Source of the DNA: Affinirhizobium straminoryzae
Lineage (GTDB): Bacteria > Pseudomonadota > Alphaproteobacteria > Rhizobiales > Rhizobiaceae
Length of the DNA: 64,000 nucleotides
Assembly: GCF_007004135.1 (NCBI RefSeq)
Contig: NZ_VJMG01000004.1
Location: 1-64,000, forward strand
Direction of reading: 5' to 3'
The translations under genes were made by a program, and so were the position numbers. A model generated the notes under the pieces. That model was not told the origin of the DNA. It searched no databases and was given only the letters and a program-made list of their open reading frames with translations. This document shows positions 45,914 to 54,788 of the stretch, one piece after another (position 1 is the first letter of the stretch; every line of letters starts with the position of its first letter).

Positions 45914-47422
45914 TCAGCGACGGCGGCGATATTCGATCATGCGGGCGCGGCTCAGCACCAGTTCCACATGGTGGTCGCCGAGGCGATGCAGACAGACGCG
46001 CTTGGTCCAGGGTCCGTCCTTGAGCGTGAAGAGGAAGCGTCCGGCCCCCAGCGGCTGCAGCGGCATGCGCTGGCGCACCGGGCCGATGCCCATGACAAGC
46101 ACGCCCTCCTCAATGTCGAAAGAGGCTCCCTCCCCATTCTCCCAGCGGCCGGAAAGGTCGTTGGCACAGGCGGTGATATCGGCCGGCAGGAAACGCCGGG
46201 GCACATGGCCGACCTGGCCGACGATGGCAGAGCCCTCCATGCGCAGCCGCATCGGCGAGGACGCGGAGCGGGAATTCACCCAGCCGTCGCCGTCCTCGTA
46301 GACGCTCTCGTCCGCGTCGAGCCAGGTGACGGTGCTGCCCTTGACCGCGATCCACCACGGTCCCTGTTCGGTCACGTAAAGCCCGTCGACAAGCGCGGTC
46401 GAGGCCGTCGGCAGCGGCAGTCCGTTCAGCGCCGCCATCGCCTCCAGCGCGATCTTGTAGCCATTGGTATCCTCGCGGTTCGAGACAATGACGAAACCCG
46501 TGCCTGCCTCGGGATCAAGGAGAAAATAGGTCTTGTAGCCGGGATGCGAGCCGCCATGGCCGATGAAGGTGCGGTCGCCAAGCCAGGTCTGGCGCAGGCC
46601 GAGGCCGTAACCGGTTGTGCGCCCGTCCGCGAGCCGTCGCGGCTGCGAGAGCCGTTCGAGCAGACCGGAGAAGCGCCCCTCCCCTGCCATCAGCGCCTGC
46701 AGCCAGTGCATCAGGCTTTCGGCGCTGCCGGTCATGCTGCCGGAGGCGGAGATGTGCAGGCCGGCCGCAGAGAGCTGCCAGCCTGTACCATCGTGCCAAT
46801 AGCCTGGCATCAGGCCCTCGACCGGATCGTTCCAGCCCTCCGGCGCATCGAGAACCGCCTGCGCCTGCCAGCCGGCAGCACGGATGAAGGCATGGAAGAG
46901 CAGGCCCTTGCGGGCGAGCGCCGCCTCCACCAGCCGATAGCCGGTGTTGGAATAGGAAACTTCCGTGCCGGCGGCATAGTTCAGGCGGGTCTGGCGGCAG
47001 AGATAATCGAAAAGCGCCGGCGCCCGCGTCTCGGTGAAGACGGAAAGGCCGAGAAGCGTCAGGCATTCGCGGGTGTCGGGAAGCCCGCCGCTCATGTCGA
47101 GCGCCTGGCCCACCGTCACGGAGGCCAGCGGCTCGCGAAGCTCCGGCAGGTGCCGGCCAAGCGGATCCTCAAGGCCGATCGCGTCCGGGTGCGAGAGCAC
47201 CATGGCGGCGAAGGCATGCTTGGTGACGGAGGCATAGCGCACCACGCTGCGGCAGGTGAAGGGCGAGCGCGTCGCAAGGTTCTCCAGCCCGCCCGCCTGG
47301 GCAAAGCGGATGCCGTTTGCGTCGAAGCCGATCACGGCGCCGCCCGGCGCGTCCGCCTGCCAGGCCGCTGTCAGTGTCTTGACCGCAAGGGCCGCAGCGT
47401 TCCAATCTAGGGTCTTGCCCAT
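45914..47422 (-). CDS. Serine D-aminopeptidase (DAP-like, beta-lactamase fold)
   Basis: A 502-aa penicillin-recognising serine hydrolase. The active site is Ser65-x-x-Lys68 (YASVTKHA), Tyr157-x-Asn159 (YSN) and His289-Gly-Gly (GHGGSHPG). The HxG variant instead of KTG is the mark of Ochrobactrum DAP, which frees N-terminal D-amino acids. As in DAP, two C-terminal beta-barrel domains follow the catalytic domain. No signal peptide. ATG 47422 (MGKTLDWN) has CGGAGA upstream. A carboxypeptidase or esterase function is the alternative. Confidence 0.87.
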   Translation of the reverse strand: MGKTLDWNAAALAVKTLTAAWQADAPGGAVIGFDANGIRFAQAGGLENLATRSPFTCRSVVRYASVTKHAFAAMVLSHPDAIGLEDPLGRHLPELREPLASVTVGQALDMSGGLPDTRECLTLLGLSVFTETRAPALFDYLCRQTRLNYAAGTEVSYSNTGYRLVEAALARKGLLFHAFIRAAGWQAQAVLDAPEGWNDPVEGLMPGYWHDGTGWQLSAAGLHISASGSMTGSAESLMHWLQALMAGEGRFSGLLERLSQPRRLADGRTTGYGLGLRQTWLGDRTFIGHGGSHPGYKTYFLLDPEAGTGFVIVSNREDTNGYKIALEAMAALNGLPLPTASTALVDGLYVTEQGPWWIAVKGSTVTWLDADESVYEDGDGWVNSRSASSPMRLRMEGSAIVGQVGHVPRRFLPADITACANDLSGRWENGEGASFDIEEGVLVMGIGPVRQRMPLQPLGAGRFLFTLKDGPWTKRVCLHRLGDHHVELVLSRARMIEYRRRR

Positions 47423-47726
47423 TCTCCGTCCTCGCAAATCCCGTCCTCTGCGGACCATCTCCGCCGATTGAGACCGGCGCAGCACCGCTCCCGTCCTAAA
47501 AGACCCGCGTTCGCCACGCTGCCCGTCATGTGGGCAGAAGGGAAATGCCGGAGCCCCGCTTGGGTCGGGCTCCGGCATCGGTCCGCCGCAATCCTGTCGT
47601 TGCAGGAGCCTCTTAGCAGTCAGCCCTCACGGCCACCAATTCCGTTTTTCGCAAAAGTTATGCACGGTTTGCAATTGCACCGGCGGCCCGCCTTGCCTAC
47701 CTCTTCGACACATCTTCTCTGACCCT
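47423..47726. promoter_or_regulatory. Divergent intergenic region with a strong hairpin
   Basis: Three hundred nt between the divergent DAP-like and M19 genes, so it must hold both promoters. It contains a perfect 12-bp stem (47545-47578, ATGCCGGAGCCC / GGGCTCCGGCAT, 10-nt loop); on the minus strand this is followed by TTTCCC and looks like a terminator with no gene to terminate. TGCA-rich near-repeats lie at 47660-47685. Confidence 0.5.
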
Positions 47727-48782
47727 ATGACGGACATTCCCATGACACAGGCTGCCCCCCTCCCCGTCTTCGACGGCCATAACGACGTTCTGCTGCGGAT
47801 GCGCCGCACGGAGGCGGGCGATCCGATCCGCGGTTTCCTGGAGGGAGAGACGGGCGGCCACATCGACCTGCCCCGTGCGCGCGCCGGCGGGCTGGCGGGC
47901 GGCCTCTGCGCCATCTTCATCCCCTCCCCCAGCGGCCGGCCGGACGCCAATGGCGATTTCGTCCCCCCGGCGCAGGCGGATGCGCTGAACGAGACGCTGG
48001 CCATGGCGCGCCTGCTGTTCGATCTCGAAACGCGTTCCGAAGGCGGGCTGACGGTCTGCCGCAACGTCGGCGAGATCCGAACCGCCATCGCCGGGAACCG
48101 CTTTGCCGCCGTCTTCCACATCGAAGGCATCGAAGCCGCCGCCGCTGATCTCGACGCGCTGCACGTGCTCCATCAGGCGGGCTTGCGCAGCGTCGGGCCG
48201 GTATGGAGCCGCCCGAACATCTTTGCGCATGGCGTGCCGTTCCGCTTCCCCTCCTCGCCGGATATCGGCCCGGGCCTGACGGAAGCCGGCAAGGATCTCA
48301 TCCGCGCCTGCAACCGCCTGAGGATCATGGTCGATCTCTCGCACATGAACGAACAGGGCTTCTGGGACATCGCCAAGCTGTCCGATGCACCGCTTGTCGC
48401 CTCGCATTCGAATGCGCATGCGCTCTGCCCGCACAGCCGCAACCTGACCGACCGCCAGCTGGATGCCATCAGAGACACAGGCGGCCTGGTCGGCATCAAT
48501 TTCGGCGTGCTTTTCCTGCGGGAAGACGGCGTGAAGAACCCGGAAACCCCGCTGGAGCGCATCGTCGATCATGTCGTCTACATCGCGGAGCGGATCGGCA
48601 TCGATCACGTGGCGCTGGGTTCCGATTTCGATGGAACGACCGTGCCCAACGAACTGAAGGATGCCGCCGGCCTTCCACGTCTGGTGGACGCGTTGCGGGC
48701 GCGCGGGTTCGACCAGGACGCGCTGGAAAAGGTGGCGCACCGCAACTGGCTTGCGGTGCTGGAACGCACGCTCGGCGCCTGA
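47727..48782 (+). CDS. M19 membrane-dipeptidase-type zinc dipeptidase
   Basis: A 351-aa renal-dipeptidase-family enzyme, which hydrolyses dipeptides including those with a C-terminal D residue. Zinc ligands and active-site parts are DGHND (His18, Asp20), FHIEGIEA, MVDLSHMNEQGF, ASHSNAHALCPHSRNLTD and LGSDFDGT. No signal peptide or anchor, so it is cytoplasmic. An alternative start is 47742 (MTQAAPLP). Convergent with the ureohydrolase gene. Confidence 0.92.
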   Translation: MTDIPMTQAAPLPVFDGHNDVLLRMRRTEAGDPIRGFLEGETGGHIDLPRARAGGLAGGLCAIFIPSPSGRPDANGDFVPPAQADALNETLAMARLLFDLETRSEGGLTVCRNVGEIRTAIAGNRFAAVFHIEGIEAAAADLDALHVLHQAGLRSVGPVWSRPNIFAHGVPFRFPSSPDIGPGLTEAGKDLIRACNRLRIMVDLSHMNEQGFWDIAKLSDAPLVASHSNAHALCPHSRNLTDRQLDAIRDTGGLVGINFGVLFLREDGVKNPETPLERIVDHVVYIAERIGIDHVALGSDFDGTTVPNELKDAAGLPRLVDALRARGFDQDALEKVAHRNWLAVLERTLGA

Positions 48783-48784
48783 CA

Positions 48785-48804
48785 GGCTGAGGGAATGCTC
48801 AGCC
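48785..48804. terminator. Hairpin between convergent M19 and ureohydrolase genes
   Basis: A perfect 7-bp stem GGCTGAG / CTCAGCC with 6-nt loop in the 16-nt gap, overlapping the ureohydrolase stop. Confidence 0.45.
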
Positions 48805-49860
48805 GGCGGTGCTCTCGGCTGAAGGCTCCGGCCCCACCATCAGACACAGGATGGTGTGAAGCACCTGGGCGGCGATATGGGCGGTGTTGGTGGTGGAATC
48901 GTATTGCGGCGCCACTTCCACCACGTCGCCGCCGACAATGTTGAGACCGTGCAGCCCGCGCAGCAGCTGCAGCACCTCGCGCGGCTGCAGGCCGCCCACT
49001 TCCGGCGTGCCGGTGCCCGGTGCGAAGCCCGGATCGACGCTGTCGATATCGAAGGAAATATAGGTCGGGCCGTTTCCGACCACGTCGCGCGCCCTGGCGA
49101 TGATGGCGGGCAGCGAGGCCTCCCCGATCTCCTCGGCATGGATCACGGTCATGCCGCTCTCATAGGAGAACTCCCAAAGATATTCCGCGCCGCCGCGAAT
49201 GCCGATCTGGATCGTGCGACGGGGATCGAGCACGCCATCCAGAACCGCCAGCCGGAAGGGACCGCCGTGCTGGAACTTGGCGCCCTCATAGGGACCGGCC
49301 GTGTCGCAATGGGCGTCGATATGGATCATGCCGACCGGCTGATGCTCACCGACCGCCTTCAGGATCGAGGAACTGATCGAATGATCGCCGCCGACGCTGA
49401 GCGGGCGAACGCCCGCCTTCACCAGACGCTTGTAGAAGGCCTCGATATCGGCGTGGCACAGGGCGAGATCGTAGCGGCTCTGCATCGGCACGTCGCCGAT
49501 ATCGGCGATCCTGGCACGGGAGAGCGGCGCGCAGCGCAGCACGTGGTCGTAGGGACCGACGCGTTCGATGGTGCGCAGCGCGCGCGGTCCGAACCGGCTG
49601 CCATTGCGGTTGGTGACGCCGAGATCCATGGGGACGCCGATCAGCGCGATGTCGAGCCCGCCGAAATCCTCGAGCGTCGCGGCATCCGGCATGCAGGGTG
49701 CGTCGAGAAGCGTCGGAATACCGGCAAAGGGCCATTTGCGCCGGTCACTGCCGGTAAACTGCGCCTGCGCCACGGAGCGGAAATGCGGATCGAAGATATC
49801 GCCGCCGGAAGCCGATCCATATTTCTTCCTGAGCGCGTCCAGATGGTCCTTGTCGTTCAC
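48799..49860 (-). CDS. Agmatinase-type ureohydrolase
   Basis: A 353-aa arginase/agmatinase-superfamily enzyme that removes urea from a guanidino compound. The dimanganese motifs are GGDHS, HIDAHCD and SFDIDSVDP. It has a ~75-aa N-terminal extension (FDPHFRSVAQAQFTG...LLDAP) before the fold starts (DIALIGVPMDLGV), as in guanidinobutyrase/agmatinase-like members. The substrate could be agmatine, 4-guanidinobutyrate or guanidine. GTG 49860 with GGAG 8 nt upstream is preferred. It lies next to peptide-degrading genes and may handle arginine-derived products. Confidence 0.88.
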   Translation of the reverse strand: MNDKDHLDALRKKYGSASGGDIFDPHFRSVAQAQFTGSDRRKWPFAGIPTLLDAPCMPDAATLEDFGGLDIALIGVPMDLGVTNRNGSRFGPRALRTIERVGPYDHVLRCAPLSRARIADIGDVPMQSRYDLALCHADIEAFYKRLVKAGVRPLSVGGDHSISSSILKAVGEHQPVGMIHIDAHCDTAGPYEGAKFQHGGPFRLAVLDGVLDPRRTIQIGIRGGAEYLWEFSYESGMTVIHAEEIGEASLPAIIARARDVVGNGPTYISFDIDSVDPGFAPGTGTPEVGGLQPREVLQLLRGLHGLNIVGGDVVEVAPQYDSTTNTAHIAAQVLHTILCLMVGPEPSAESTAG

Positions 49861-50035
49861 GGCATTTGCTCCATGCAATTCAGGCGCTGCCGCCCTGCAG
49901 CGACACTCAGCCTTGTCACGTTCTGATCCAGCGGCCAGTGATGAGCTTCAAACCGGCGGAAAGCAACCGCAAACAGGAGGGACATGCGGGATCGCCCCCC
50001 TCTCCCGCAGGACGCATGAAGACGCGCGCTCCCGG

Positions 50036-50824
50036 TCAGATGGAGCGGAAGCCAAGGGCAGTGGATGCGGCAAGGCCGCATTCGGTGAGCAGCCGGATAT
50101 AGTCGTCCTTGCGCGCCTCGTCGAAGCGCAGCAGCGGAAAGGATATCGAGATGGCAGCTACCGGTTTTCTGAGGTGATCAAAGACGGGGATTGCCATGCA
50201 GCGCACACCGGCCTCGCTCTCCTCCATCTCCTCGGCATAGCCGCGCGCCCGCGTCGCCTGCAATTCGGCCAGAAGAAGCTGCGGATTCGTGATGGTGCGC
50301 GGTGCACGCGGTTCCAGCACCATGCGGGCAAGACGTTCGCGCATCTCGTCCTCATCGAGAAAGGCAAGCAACGCCTTACCGAGTGCAGTGCTGTGCAAGG
50401 GATTGCGCAGGCCAAGCGTCGAGGTCATCGACAGGCCAAAGGCGGAATCGTATTTGTGGATGTAGACAACCTTCTGTTCGCGGGCATCGAGAACGCCGAG
50501 ATTGATCGATTCCCCCGTGGCGCGCGACAGCCTGCCCATCGGGCCATCCGCAGCCCGCAGCAGGTCGTCGCGCTCGTGCAGCGAACGAGCCGCGAGGCTG
50601 AACAGACGCAGCGTAAGCCCATATTTCTCCGTGTCCGCATCCTGCTCGACATAGCCGAGATCCACCATGGTCTGCAGCAGACGATGAGCGGTGGTCTTCG
50701 AGGTGGCCGCACGCTCGGCGAGTTCGGCAAGGCTGGAGCGACGCCCGCCCGCAAGTGCCTCCAGCACCGCAAAGACCTTGAGAACGGCGGCCGCCTGTTC
50801 CGGCCGGGACTGGGAATCGGGCAT
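50036..50824 (-). CDS. IclR-family regulator (KdgR-like)
   Basis: A 262-aa IclR-type regulator. The N-terminal winged HTH is SSLAELAERAATSKTTAHRL, and the C-terminal GAF-like effector domain holds NPLHSTALGKALLAF and RGYAEEMEESEAGVRCMAIPV. It is divergent from the GH105 gene with a palindrome in between, so it most likely controls the uronate cluster. ATG 50824 follows AGAAGGG. Confidence 0.9.
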   Translation of the reverse strand: MPDSQSRPEQAAAVLKVFAVLEALAGGRRSSLAELAERAATSKTTAHRLLQTMVDLGYVEQDADTEKYGLTLRLFSLAARSLHERDDLLRAADGPMGRLSRATGESINLGVLDAREQKVVYIHKYDSAFGLSMTSTLGLRNPLHSTALGKALLAFLDEDEMRERLARMVLEPRAPRTITNPQLLLAELQATRARGYAEEMEESEAGVRCMAIPVFDHLRKPVAAISISFPLLRFDEARKDDYIRLLTECGLAASTALGFRSI

Positions 50825-50974
50825 GGACCCTTCTTTCATTTTTTCGGAACCGCATTCTGAAATTGCCGATCAGGCCTGTCAAGAAGCCCTCCCCTATCCG
50901 TTGGAACGGGGAAGGCGAGAGAGGCGGCAGAAACAGCGTTGAAAACCATGCCGGAGTGTGATCTGCTGGTTTTT

Positions 50975-50987
50975 GGAACATCGTTCC
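50975..50987. promoter_or_regulatory. Probable IclR/KdgR operator
   Basis: GGAAC-ATC-GTTCC, a perfect 5-bp palindrome within TTTTGGAACATCGTTCCGAA, in the gap between the IclR and GH105 genes, 33 nt before the latter. IclR/KdgR proteins bind GAAAC/GGAAC-type palindromes. A second half site (CGGAACCG) is near the IclR start. Confidence 0.6.
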
Positions 50988-51019
50988 GAAAATTTTTCAA
51001 CTGGGGAGGAGTTGAAAGC

Positions 51020-52138
51020 ATGCATCCGCTTCTGCGGCAGCGCCCGGCGTTCATCGGACGCAACGAGGTCTGCCATCTGATCGACCGTCTGACCGACAAC
51101 CTGATCCATATCGAGGACAAGACGGGCGAATTTCTCCTCAGGCTTGAGGATGGTCGCGTCATTGATACCAAGGGTTGGGCCGGTTGGGAATGGACCCATG
51201 GCATCGCGCTCTACGGTCTGCTGAAATACTGGCAGCAGACGGGCAATGCGGCGGCCATGCAGATTATCCGAGACTGGTTCGAGGCGCGGCTGGCCGAGGG
51301 CACGCCGACCAAGAATGTCAACACCGTGGCGCCTTTCCTGACGCTTGCCCATCTCTATGAGATGACGCCAGATCCGCGCTTCCGGCCCTATCTGGAAACC
51401 TGGGCCGAATGGGTGATGCATGACATGCCGCGCACGCGGGAGGGCGGGCTGCAGCACATCGTCTACAACAGCGTCAACGACCAGCAGCTCTGGGACGACA
51501 CGCTGATGATGAGCGTGATGCCGCTGGCAAAGATCGGCCTGCTGCTGAACCGACCGGACTATGTGGACGAAGCCAAATACCAGTTCCTGCTGCATGCGCA
51601 ATATCTGCTGGACACCGAAACCGGCCTCTGGTTCCACGGCTGGACCTTCGACGGCAACCACAATTTCGCCCGCGCCCGCTGGGCCCGCGGCAACAGCTGG
51701 CTGACCATCGCCATTCCGGAATTCGTCGAACTGGTCGATCTGCCGGAGGGCGATCCGCTACGCCGCCATCTGCTGTCCCTGCTCGGCCGGCAAGCCAGCG
51801 CACTGCGCCAACATCAGGATGAATCCGGCCTCTGGCACACGCTGATCGACGATCCCGGCAGCTATCTGGAAGCCTCTGCCACCGCCGGCTTCGCCTATGG
51901 CCTGATGAAGGGGGTGCGCAAGCGCTATCTCGGACCCGAGTACCGGGAGACGGCCGAGCGGGCCATGCGCGGCGTGATCGACAATATCAGCAACGAGGGC
52001 GAGCTTCTGCAGGTCTCCTTCGGGACGGCCATGGGCAACGACCTCGACTTCTACCGGCAGATCCGGCGCACATCCATGCCCTATGGGCAGGCGATGGCCA
52101 TGCTCTGCCTGACGGAATTGCTGCAGAGCTACATCTAG
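51020..52138 (+). CDS. GH105 unsaturated rhamnogalacturonyl hydrolase
   Basis: A 372-aa GH105 enzyme (YteR/RhiN-like) that hydrolyses the 4,5-unsaturated uronic acid from pectin-lyase products, releasing a 4-deoxy sugar acid. Family motifs are KGWAGWEWTHGIALYGL, QQLWDDTLMMSVMPL (with the catalytic Asp) and RGNSWLTIAIPEF. No signal peptide, so it acts on imported oligosaccharides. ATG 51020 is used, after GGAGGAG. First gene of the pectin-fragment cluster. Confidence 0.9.
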   Translation: MHPLLRQRPAFIGRNEVCHLIDRLTDNLIHIEDKTGEFLLRLEDGRVIDTKGWAGWEWTHGIALYGLLKYWQQTGNAAAMQIIRDWFEARLAEGTPTKNVNTVAPFLTLAHLYEMTPDPRFRPYLETWAEWVMHDMPRTREGGLQHIVYNSVNDQQLWDDTLMMSVMPLAKIGLLLNRPDYVDEAKYQFLLHAQYLLDTETGLWFHGWTFDGNHNFARARWARGNSWLTIAIPEFVELVDLPEGDPLRRHLLSLLGRQASALRQHQDESGLWHTLIDDPGSYLEASATAGFAYGLMKGVRKRYLGPEYRETAERAMRGVIDNISNEGELLQVSFGTAMGNDLDFYRQIRRTSMPYGQAMAMLCLTELLQSYI

Positions 52139-52262
52139 CCTGTGGCAGGCCGCAGCGGGAGGGGGACCGGGAGGAGCCGTCTTTCCACCCACAACGGCAA
52201 ACATCAACGGGAGACAACCGGATGCCGCAGAGCAGGCCGGCTTTTCAAAGGAGGAGGATATC

Positions 52263-53543
52263 ATGAGCGACATCACAAGACGCGGGCTTCTCGGCACGCT
52301 CGGCGCAGGCCTTGCCGCCACCACGCTCGGTGCCATGCCAGCCCGGGCCGCCACCCGCATCCGCCATTACTGGTGGGGCAATCCGGAACGCGACAAGCGC
52401 ACCTTTGCGGTGATCGACCTGTTCCAGAAGAAGCATGCGGGCGTCGAAGTCTCCGGCGAAACCATCGGCTGGGGCGACTACTGGACGAAAATGGCAACCC
52501 AGACTGCAGGCCGCAACATGGCCGATCTGGTGCAGATGGATTACCGCTTCCTGTTTGAATATGTGCGCCGCGGCGCGCTGCTGCCGCTTGATCCCTATAT
52601 CGACAAGAGCCTGATGATCGGCTCCTTCGACCAAGGTCCGCTCGCCGGCGGCAAGGTCGACGGCAAGCTCTATGCGCTCAACATCGGATCGAACAGCCAA
52701 GTCATCGTCTACAACACCCGCGTCTTCAAGGAAGCGGGCATCGATATCGACGTGATCAACTGGACCTGGGACGATTTTGCCAAGACCTGCCAGACCATTT
52801 CCACCAAGTCCGCGGGCAAGGTGAAGGGCTCGGACGACCTGTCGCTGATGATCGAGACCTTCGAGTCCTGGGCTCGTCAGAACGGCCGGGAATTCTATGA
52901 CAAGGACGGCAAGGTGGCGGCAACCGCCGATGACGTGGCGAGCTACTGGCAGTTCTGGGCGGACTTGCGCAAGGCTGATGCCGTGCGTGGCAAGGAAAAG
53001 ACCGTGATCCTCGATGCGCCGATCGCCGAGTCCGGCGTTGCCGTCGGCGACACTGCCATGGCGCATTACTGGTCGAACCAACTCGTCGGCATTCAGGCCG
53101 TCGCGAAGGATCCGATCGGTGCGGCAATGGTCCCGCACAAGAAGGGCGGGGCGCCCGGCCAGTTCATCAAGCCCTCGATGTTCATGTCGCTGTCGCGCGA
53201 TGCCAAGGACCCGGCAACCGCGATCGCCTACATGAACGACTGGGTGAACGATCCCGAGATCACCCAGATTCTCGGCCTCGAGCGCGGCATTCCCGCCTCG
53301 CCGAAGGTGCGTGAAGCCCTCGCGCCCAAGCTCACGCCCGTCGAAAAGCTGTCGGTGGATTACTTCACGGCCATCCAGAGCAAGGTTGGCGCGCTGCCGC
53401 TGCCCGCTCCGAAGGGCGCAGGCGAAGTGCGCGATGCCTTCATGCGCACGGGAACGGAAGTGGTTCTTGCCCGCATGGATGCAAAGTCGGCGGCAAAGAG
53501 CTTCATCGAGGACGCCCAGTCCATCATCGAACGCGCCCAGTAA
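52263..53543 (+). CDS. Sugar-type ABC substrate-binding protein with Tat signal, lacking permeases
   Basis: A 426-aa extracellular-family-1 SBP. The leader has a twin arginine (TRRGLLGTLGAGLA) and an AxA site (ARA-A, ~30), so Tat export is likely. The mature part (IRHYWWGNPERDKRTFAVID) fits oligosaccharide binders. It lies after GH105, so unsaturated uronate disaccharides are the likely ligand. AGGAGG precedes the ATG. A strong hairpin follows, yet no permease or ATPase gene comes next; two oxidoreductases do. Confidence 0.87.
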   Translation: MSDITRRGLLGTLGAGLAATTLGAMPARAATRIRHYWWGNPERDKRTFAVIDLFQKKHAGVEVSGETIGWGDYWTKMATQTAGRNMADLVQMDYRFLFEYVRRGALLPLDPYIDKSLMIGSFDQGPLAGGKVDGKLYALNIGSNSQVIVYNTRVFKEAGIDIDVINWTWDDFAKTCQTISTKSAGKVKGSDDLSLMIETFESWARQNGREFYDKDGKVAATADDVASYWQFWADLRKADAVRGKEKTVILDAPIAESGVAVGDTAMAHYWSNQLVGIQAVAKDPIGAAMVPHKKGGAPGQFIKPSMFMSLSRDAKDPATAIAYMNDWVNDPEITQILGLERGIPASPKVREALAPKLTPVEKLSVDYFTAIQSKVGALPLPAPKGAGEVRDAFMRTGTEVVLARMDAKSAAKSFIEDAQSIIERAQ

Positions 53544-53557
53544 CGGCGCCCGCCTGC

Positions 53558-53583
53558 GCTGCTGGCCGCTGACGGCCAGCAGC
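53558..53583 (+). promoter_or_regulatory. Hairpin after the orphan SBP gene
   Basis: A perfect 10-bp stem GCTGCTGGCC / GGCCAGCAGC with 6-nt loop, 15 nt past the stop. The ~180 nt after it carry no gene. In other operons here such a stem precedes permease genes. Confidence 0.65.
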
Positions 53584-53765
53584 CCCATTGCTGTCTCCGA
53601 CGTGATTGCCATGCCCTGCCCCGTCTCGCCATCGCCTCGTCTGCGAACCTCTTGCGACACGTCGTGCACCGATGCCCGCCCACCTGCCGGCACCACGAGG
53701 TCAATACGCTCGGACACGGCGGCCTGCCTGATCTTCCCCTTCCCTCAATCAAAAAGGATATTTGG

Positions 53766-54788
53766 ATGACGATCCCCCTTCGGATCGGCGTCATCGGCGT
53801 CGATCACAATCATATCTACGGCATGGTGAACGGCCTTCTCGCCGCCGGTGCCACGCTGGCCGGCTGGGCGACCGGCGAGGAAACCCCGGACAAGACGATC
53901 CAGATCTTTGCCGATTCCTATCCGGACGCGCCGCGCCTTTCCGTCGAGCAGATCCTCGAGGATGAAAGCATCGGCATGGTGCTGAGTGCCGCCATCAATA
54001 GCGACCGCGCCGGCATTGCCATCGCCGCCATGCGACATGGCAAGGATGTGCTGGTCGACAAGCCCGGCTGCACCACGCTCGAACAACTGGCCGCGCTGCG
54101 CCAGACGGTCGCCGAGACGGGACGGCACTGGACCGTCTGCTTCTCCGAACGCCTGACAGTGGAAAGCGTGACGCTTGCCGACCGGCTGGTCTCCGAGGGC
54201 CGCATCGGCAAGGTGGTCCAGACGGTGGGGCTCGGACCGCATCGCCGCAACACGGCGCTGCGCCCGGCCTGGTTCTGGGATCGCGCCCGCTTCGGCGGCA
54301 TTCTCACCGATATCTGCGCGCACCAGTTCGACCAGTTCCTGCATTTCACCGGCTCGACCGAGGCGCGCGTCGTGACTGCCCATGTCGGCAATGTCGCCAA
54401 TCCCGACCGTCCCCAGTTCCAGGATTTCGGCGAGGTGGTGCTGGAAGGCAATGGCGGGCGTGGCTATGCCCGTGTCGACTGGCTGACGCCGGACGGCCTT
54501 CCGACCTGGGGTGACGGACGCATGACCCTGCTCGGCACGGAAGGCTATATCGAGCTGCGCAAATATGTCGATATCGCCGGACGTCCTGGCCAGGACCACG
54601 TCTTCCTCGTTGACGGCAAGGGGGTCGAACATGTTCAGGCCGCCGGCGCCGGAACGCCCTTCTTCTCCCGTCTGATAGAGGATGTCGAGAACCGCACGGA
54701 AACCGCCATGCCGCAGGCCCATGCCTTCCTCGCCACCGAACTCGCCCTGACTGCCCAGATGATTGCCGAAAAGGACCTTCACTCATGA
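53766..54788 (+). CDS. Gfo/Idh/MocA oxidoreductase 1 of the uronate cluster
   Basis: A 340-aa NAD(P)-dependent oxidoreductase. The N-terminal Rossmann fold begins LRIGVIGVDHNHIYGM (the usual GxGxxG is changed to GVDHNH). The family motif is DKPGCTT, and the substrate-domain helix is GGILTDICAHQFDQFLHFTG. It probably oxidises or reduces a pectin-derived sugar acid. ATG 53766 follows AAGGATATT. It overlaps the next gene by ATGA. Confidence 0.87.
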   Translation: MTIPLRIGVIGVDHNHIYGMVNGLLAAGATLAGWATGEETPDKTIQIFADSYPDAPRLSVEQILEDESIGMVLSAAINSDRAGIAIAAMRHGKDVLVDKPGCTTLEQLAALRQTVAETGRHWTVCFSERLTVESVTLADRLVSEGRIGKVVQTVGLGPHRRNTALRPAWFWDRARFGGILTDICAHQFDQFLHFTGSTEARVVTAHVGNVANPDRPQFQDFGEVVLEGNGGRGYARVDWLTPDGLPTWGDGRMTLLGTEGYIELRKYVDIAGRPGQDHVFLVDGKGVEHVQAAGAGTPFFSRLIEDVENRTETAMPQAHAFLATELALTAQMIAEKDLHS

